This document shows, piece after piece, positions 62,347 to 64,000 of a DNA stretch of 64,000 nt. Position 1 is the stretch's first letter. Each line of letters starts with the position of its first letter. The DNA is from Planctomycetota bacterium. Its GTDB lineage: Bacteria; Planctomycetota; Phycisphaerae; Phycisphaerales; UBA1924. The stretch lies in NCBI GenBank assembly GCA_018242605.1, contig JAFEBP010000005.1:520861-584860 (forward strand), written 5' to 3'. Under the pieces are notes generated by a model. That model made no database searches. It saw only the letters and a list, made by a program, of their open reading frames with translations, and had not been told where the DNA came from. Position numbers and translations under genes: made by a program.

Positions 62347-62519
62347 CCGGTGGCTCCTTTGGGTGTCGATTCCGGTGCGTCCGTGCGATGGGCTCGCGTC
62401 CGAAAGGATACGTACACTCGGGCGGTCGGGATCGACCCAGCCGCTGCATTGTTCCCCCCAAGAGGGGCAGCCGTCCGACCCCCACCACCATTTCCCCTGT
62501 TTCAACCCGGAATCGACCC

Positions 62520-63005
62520 ATGGCCAACGAACACCTCCAGCCCCGCTCCTCTCCCATCGCTGTCGGCGAATCAGCCCCGGATTTCACGCTCACCGACCAG
62601 AACAAGGGTGAGTGGAGCCTCGCCGAGCACGTCAAGAAGGGTGACGTCGTCCTGTGCTTCTACCCCCTTGCTTTTACTAGCGTCTGCTCCACTGAAATGC
62701 GGTGCGTCAGCGACGATTTCTCCAAATGGAGCGGCAAGGGTTCCACCGTCGTCGGAGTATCCTGCGATTCCTTCGCCGCGAACAAGGCCTGGGCTGAGAA
62801 GGAGGGATACAAGCACACCCTGCTCTCCGACATCCACCGCTCGGTCTGCAAGGCCTATGGGCTGTACTGGCCCGAGCTCAACGTCGCGAACCGCGGCACG
62901 GTGGTCATCGGCAAGGACGCCTCGGGCAAGGGCAAGGTGAAGTTCGTCCAAGCCCGTCAACCCGGCAACGCCATGAAGTGGGAAGACGTGCTCGCGATGG
63001 TGTGA
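62520..63005 (+). CDS. Peroxiredoxin (AhpC/TSA family)
   Basis: 161 residues. PDFTLTDQNKGEWSLAEHVKKGDVVLCFYPLAFTSVCSTEMRC carries the peroxidatic Cys in the (P/A)xxxTSVC context; VGVSCDSFAANKAWAEK follows, then a Cys in RSVCKAYGLYWPE. The second half ends RGTVVIGKDASGKGKVKFV. The pattern is close to AhpE-like one-Cys or atypical two-Cys members, which reduce peroxides. The terminator is 29 nt after the stop. Confidence 0.9.
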   Translation: MANEHLQPRSSPIAVGESAPDFTLTDQNKGEWSLAEHVKKGDVVLCFYPLAFTSVCSTEMRCVSDDFSKWSGKGSTVVGVSCDSFAANKAWAEKEGYKHTLLSDIHRSVCKAYGLYWPELNVANRGTVVIGKDASGKGKVKFVQARQPGNAMKWEDVLAMV

Positions 63006-63033
63006 GGTGTAACTCCAACGAACGCGCATGCGT

Positions 63034-63064
63034 ATCGGCGCTGAAGGTCAGCGCCGATTTTTTT
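63034..63064 (+). terminator. Rho-independent terminator of the peroxiredoxin gene
   Basis: ATCGGCGCTGA-AGG-TCAGCGCCGAT is a perfect 11-bp stem followed by TTTTTTT. Confidence 0.95.
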
Positions 63065-63163
63065 GTAAAATGCTCTTCCCATTCGACGCGATCTCTGCTA
63101 ATCTGTCTGAAACTGTTTCACCCTATCCACCCCAGCACTCCCAGAAACGCACAGGGATTCATC

Positions 63164-64000
63164 ATGCCGCACCCCCACTCCAGTGAAGGTCAGTCACGCC
63201 GCTCGTTCCTCGCGCAGACCGCTGCGATCGCCGGGGCCGCGGCGATGTTGGGATCGGTCCCGGCTCGCGCGTCGCAACCTGCTGCCCCTGGCAAGGCCAA
63301 GGCACGCACCCCGTTGAAGGATGGCGAGACGATCCGCATGGGCATCATCGGCCCGGGCGGCATGGGCACGGGGCATGCGCACGCCTTCTGCAACTTCGCG
63401 GAGAAGGGCAAGGAAAAGGTCGAGATCGTCGCGTTGGCCGACGTCTGCACCCTGCGTTGGAAGGACGCCAAGGCCAAGGCCGAGAGCACGTTCAAGAACA
63501 AGGTTGACACCTACCAGGACTACCGCGAACTGCTCAAGCGTGACGACATTCACGCTGTGCTGATCGCCACCCCCGAGCACTGGCACGCCCAGAACGCCAC
63601 CGACGCCATCCTCGCGGGCAAGGACGTGTACCTCGAGAAGCCGATGTGCTACCACGTGGACGAGTCCGTGGCGCTCATGCGGCTGGTGCAGGCCAACCCG
63701 GAGATCGTCTTCCAGGTGGGCACGCAGAAGATGCAGCTCAAGAAGTACCAGGAGGCCAAGAAGCTGGTTGAGTCCGGCGCCATCGGCGTGCCGACGTTCA
63801 GCCAGACCTCTTATTGCCGCAACAGCAAGAACGGCGAATGGCTGTACTACGGCATCGATCCGGCGTGGAAGCCCGGCGAGAACATCGACTGGGACGCCTG
63901 GTGCGGCAACGGGCCCAAGATCCCGTGGAACCCGGAGATCTACGCCCGCTGGCGCCGCTACCGCCAGTGGTCCACGGGCATCGTGGGCGACCTGCTCGTT
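63164..64000 (+). CDS. Tat-exported Gfo/Idh/MocA family oxidoreductase, N-terminal part
   Basis: Runs off the window end; ~279 residues are visible. The N-terminus has a twin-arginine signal (SRRSFLAQTAAIAGAAAML). The Rossmann domain follows: IRMGIIGPGGMGTGHAHAFC, ALADVCTLR, ATPEHWHAQNATDAILAGKDVYLEKPM, where the Glu-Lys-Pro and the HWHA motifs are family hallmarks. This Tat-exported 'Gfo/Idh/MocA' group is very common in planctomycetes and uses NAD(P) to oxidise sugars, often on the cell envelope. The substrate-binding domain is cut off. It starts ~100 nt after a strong terminator. Confidence 0.93.
   Translation, partial: MPHPHSSEGQSRRSFLAQTAAIAGAAAMLGSVPARASQPAAPGKAKARTPLKDGETIRMGIIGPGGMGTGHAHAFCNFAEKGKEKVEIVALADVCTLRWKDAKAKAESTFKNKVDTYQDYRELLKRDDIHAVLIATPEHWHAQNATDAILAGKDVYLEKPMCYHVDESVALMRLVQANPEIVFQVGTQKMQLKKYQEAKKLVESGAIGVPTFSQTSYCRNSKNGEWLYYGIDPAWKPGENIDWDAWCGNGPKIPWNPEIYARWRRYRQWSTGIVGDLLV

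Overview
This window is high-GC bacterial DNA, most likely from a planctomycete of the class Phycisphaerae. The evidence is several secreted proteins with C-terminal dockerin-like tails ending exactly in Gly-Gly-Cys, several with a PEP-CTERM-like 'P-x-P-G / hydrophobic / Arg-rich' tail, a DUF1559-like prepilin, eukaryotic-type sugar enzymes, and many genes without a Shine-Dalgarno site. No species can be named from sequence reading alone.

Layout. 1-7.3 kb: nadC (cut by the window edge), birA, a HIT protein, an RND/HlyD-type adaptor, an HD-GYP protein, a lipoprotein and a LOG-family protein. 7.5-17 kb: ettA, a secreted GC-dockerin protein divergent from a eukaryotic-type glycogen branching enzyme, tRNA-Arg(ACG), and RNase E/G with a long RG-rich tail behind a 0.75-kb leader. 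17.4-27.7 kb: a GyrI-like protein, a Tat-exported GH95 fucosidase, a methyltransferase, two VOC proteins, a TPR lipoprotein, a SpoIIE-type phosphatase, and an arsR-AHSA1-DUF899 operon with a leaderless promoter.

27.7-33.1 kb is a variable region. It holds a 72-bp in-frame tandem repeat, a 268-bp hairpin-rich tandem repeat, a second dispersed copy of the first module, remnants of three transposase types, a chimeric Rhs/dockerin fragment, and an AT-rich island with two orphan genes. 33.1-43.5 kb: a TMEM175-like channel, fusA, a VWA protein, asparagine synthetase, a GT39-type membrane glycosyltransferase and a transglutaminase-like protein.

43.8-57.8 kb: a monooxygenase-fold protein, three PAPG/PEP-CTERM-like secreted proteins, the nrfHA nitrite-to-ammonia module, a prepilin overlapping a UAP1-like pyrophosphorylase, rpe, and two GC-dockerin proteins, one with an N-terminal C39-like peptidase domain. 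A palindrome of form AACmGGGAAAnTTCCCkGTT occurs three times here. 56.6-64 kb: accD-lnt-HEAT lipoprotein, a second SpoIIE phosphatase, yggS, a peroxiredoxin, and the start of a Tat-exported Gfo/Idh/MocA protein cut by the window end.

Together these suggest a heterotroph with a large exported proteome using two C-terminal sorting tags, glycogen metabolism, fucoside degradation and dissimilatory nitrite ammonification. Many start codons lie 5-7 nt after a TAnnnT hexamer with no ribosome binding site, so leaderless initiation looks common. The 27.7-33.1 kb repeat/transposon region and the shared palindrome are the least explained parts.
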